From contig JAITFV010000266.1 of assembly GCA_031281115.1 (NCBI GenBank), forward strand, positions 1 through 23,489: 23,489 nt of DNA, given 5' to 3'. Each line of letters starts with the position of its first letter. Position 1 is the first letter of the stretch. Shown one piece after another: positions 22,539 through 23,489 of this stretch. Under the pieces are notes generated by a model. The model was not told where the DNA came from. It saw nothing but the letters and a program-made list of their open reading frames with translations, and searched no databases. Source of the DNA: Oscillospiraceae bacterium. Lineage in GTDB: Bacteria > Bacillota > Clostridia > Oscillospirales > Ruminococcaceae. Position numbers and translations under genes: made by a program.

Positions 22539-22565
22539 TGATACGCAGGAGGATAAAACTATTAT

Positions 22566-22705
22566 TATAATCGTTTAAATTGAAAACTGTTCCACAGTTT
22601 CAATTTAAACGGGTTTCCGCTGCGTGAGCGCAGCGGGCGCTGTCGCAACAGCGCAAGCCCCTTTAGCTTAAAAAAGCGAAACGCTTTTTAAGTTAAAGGA
22701 CTATA
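22566..22705. repeat. 140-bp multi-hairpin repeat
   Basis: Starts TATAATCGTTTAAATTG and ends AAGTTAAAGGACTATA. Hairpins in order: TTGAAACTG-like arms around TTCCA (TGAAAACTG/CAGTTTCA), CCGCTGCG/CGCAGCGG, GCGCTGT/ACAGCGC and CTTAAAAAGCG/CGCTTTTTAAG. The GCGCTGT.GCAACAGCGC module is shared with 12390-12409. With the previous repeat it fills most of the 22427-22729 gap. Confidence 0.85.
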
Positions 22706-22729
22706 ACTACGAGTGTGCATTAACAACAT

Positions 22730-22915
22730 TTGCGAGTAAGCGAACACATTATTATCGGGACGGTAAAACGATCTTATGTTGTTATTCATGACTTCTCCGA
22801 TTCAGAGGTGCGAAGTATTGATACACAACACGGCGATGGCGCAATGCTCGATGATGAAATCCTCATATTGCAAATATCACGCAGAAAATACGCCATTGTA
22901 AAAAGATTTTTATGA
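22730..22915 (+). CDS. Short ORF, possible 5'-truncated remnant
   Basis: 61 codons from a TTG at 22730 without a ribosome site. The frame is open only from 22724, just after the hairpin repeat. The tail (HGDGAMLDDEILILQISRRK, then YAIVKRFL) faintly resembles the end of DUF2179 domains in YitT-type proteins (a G.G followed by hydrophobic strand, SRRE and LK). That could make this the leftover end of a longer gene whose front was lost. It ends 15 bases before the CPBP gene. The function is not known and expression is doubtful. Confidence 0.35.
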   Translation: MRVSEHIIIGTVKRSYVVIHDFSDSEVRSIDTQHGDGAMLDDEILILQISRRKYAIVKRFL

Positions 22916-22930
22916 AAGAATAGGAAAAAA

Positions 22931-23489
22931 ATGAACGTAAAACTAACGGTACAATTTACATTGCGGACATTTGCGATTATGTTTACATCGTGGGGAACAA
23001 TGATTGTTCTCGGACAATTCGGAATCGTGGAATCAACCCACCCTTGGGTTTTAATCTTACATCTTATCGGTAGTTTATCACCCGCAATCGCTTCATATAT
23101 CGCATTGAAGAAAAACAAGAGAATTACAGGGTTTAAAGAGTGGCTTAAACTTGTTTTTAATGCAAAAATCCGTTTTATTTACTATATCGCCGCTCTTGCA
23201 CCTGTTGCAGTTTATCATATACTTAACAGGATTGTTTCGGGCGTTACAGGACCGCCCCTGCACATACTTCCTCTTGTTTTTTTAATCTGCTTTTTAATAG
23301 GCGGAATGGAAGAAGCAGGGTGGCGGAGCGTATTACAACCCGAACTTGAAAAGAAATTCGGATTTATTATAACTGCTTTAATTTTCAGCATTATATGGTT
23401 TGCATGGCATTTACCGCTATATTTCATTCCCGAAATTAGCGAGGCGCGCTTTGATATTTGGTTTTTCCTGTTCGTTTGTATTATGACAT
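22931..23489 (+). CDS. CPBP-family intramembrane glutamic protease (partial)
   Basis: 186 codons from the ATG at 22931 (AGGA seven bases upstream), still open at the window edge. At least five hydrophobic helices are visible. The CPBP/ABI (CAAX protease-like) motifs are present: EEAGWR at about 137-142 (pattern EExxxR) and, after a helix, WFAWHLP (pattern FxxxH). These hold the catalytic Glu and His of the family. Members act in prenyl-protein-like processing, bacteriocin self-immunity or membrane signalling; nothing nearby indicates which. The C-terminal part is missing. Confidence 0.85.
   Translation, partial: MNVKLTVQFTLRTFAIMFTSWGTMIVLGQFGIVESTHPWVLILHLIGSLSPAIASYIALKKNKRITGFKEWLKLVFNAKIRFIYYIAALAPVAVYHILNRIVSGVTGPPLHILPLVFLICFLIGGMEEAGWRSVLQPELEKKFGFIITALIFSIIWFAWHLPLYFIPEISEARFDIWFFLFVCIMT

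Overview
The window reads as chromosomal DNA of a spore-forming, gut- or rumen-type member of the Clostridia. It carries many sporulation genes (sipL, spoIVA, spmA, spmB, gerW, a dacF-type carboxypeptidase), Gram-positive Shine-Dalgarno sites, TTGACA/TATAAT-type promoters, and a secreted GH5 glucanase. No rRNA, tRNA or CRISPR array was recognised.

Layout. (1) 1-2130, minus strand: a sporulation operon with a sigma-E-like promoter, sipL (SPOCS/DUF3794 plus LysM), a 48-codon ORF made of two tandem repeats, and the start of spoIVA. spoIVA stops after codon 21, where the right end of an IS110-type insertion sequence begins; the rest of spoIVA is not in the window. (2) 2150-9297, plus strand: a tightly coupled four-gene operon of a membrane-anchored GH5 glycoside hydrolase, a MoxR AAA+ ATPase, a DUF58 protein and a membrane transglutaminase. 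It has a strong promoter, and its leader is almost entirely a multi-hairpin repeat. (3) 9330-12860, minus strand: an FtsX-type ABC exporter (ATPase and permease) and a cysteine-rich ArsR regulator with a perfect palindromic operator over its own start site. A related site lies in front of the exporter. (4) 13056-16860, minus strand: a small Cys-rich protein, spmA-spmB, and an OFA-type MFS transporter coupled to an ECF S-component-like protein. (5) 16912-17616, minus strand: a disordered Gln/Glu-rich protein of unknown function. (6) 17830-22426, plus strand: a housekeeping/sporulation run of an M50 site-2 protease homologue that has lost its zinc ligands, scpA, scpB, a DUF2953 protein, gerW and dacF. 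(7) 22427-23489: two multi-hairpin repeats, a short ORF, and a CPBP intramembrane protease cut by the window edge.

The most distinctive features are: the IS-broken spoIVA beside its known partner gene sipL, with an unusual tandem-repeat mini-protein between them; a family of modular hairpin elements bounded by TATAG...CTATA that occupy leaders and gene ends; the dead site-2 protease at the head of the scpAB run; and the GH5-MoxR-DUF58-transglutaminase operon.
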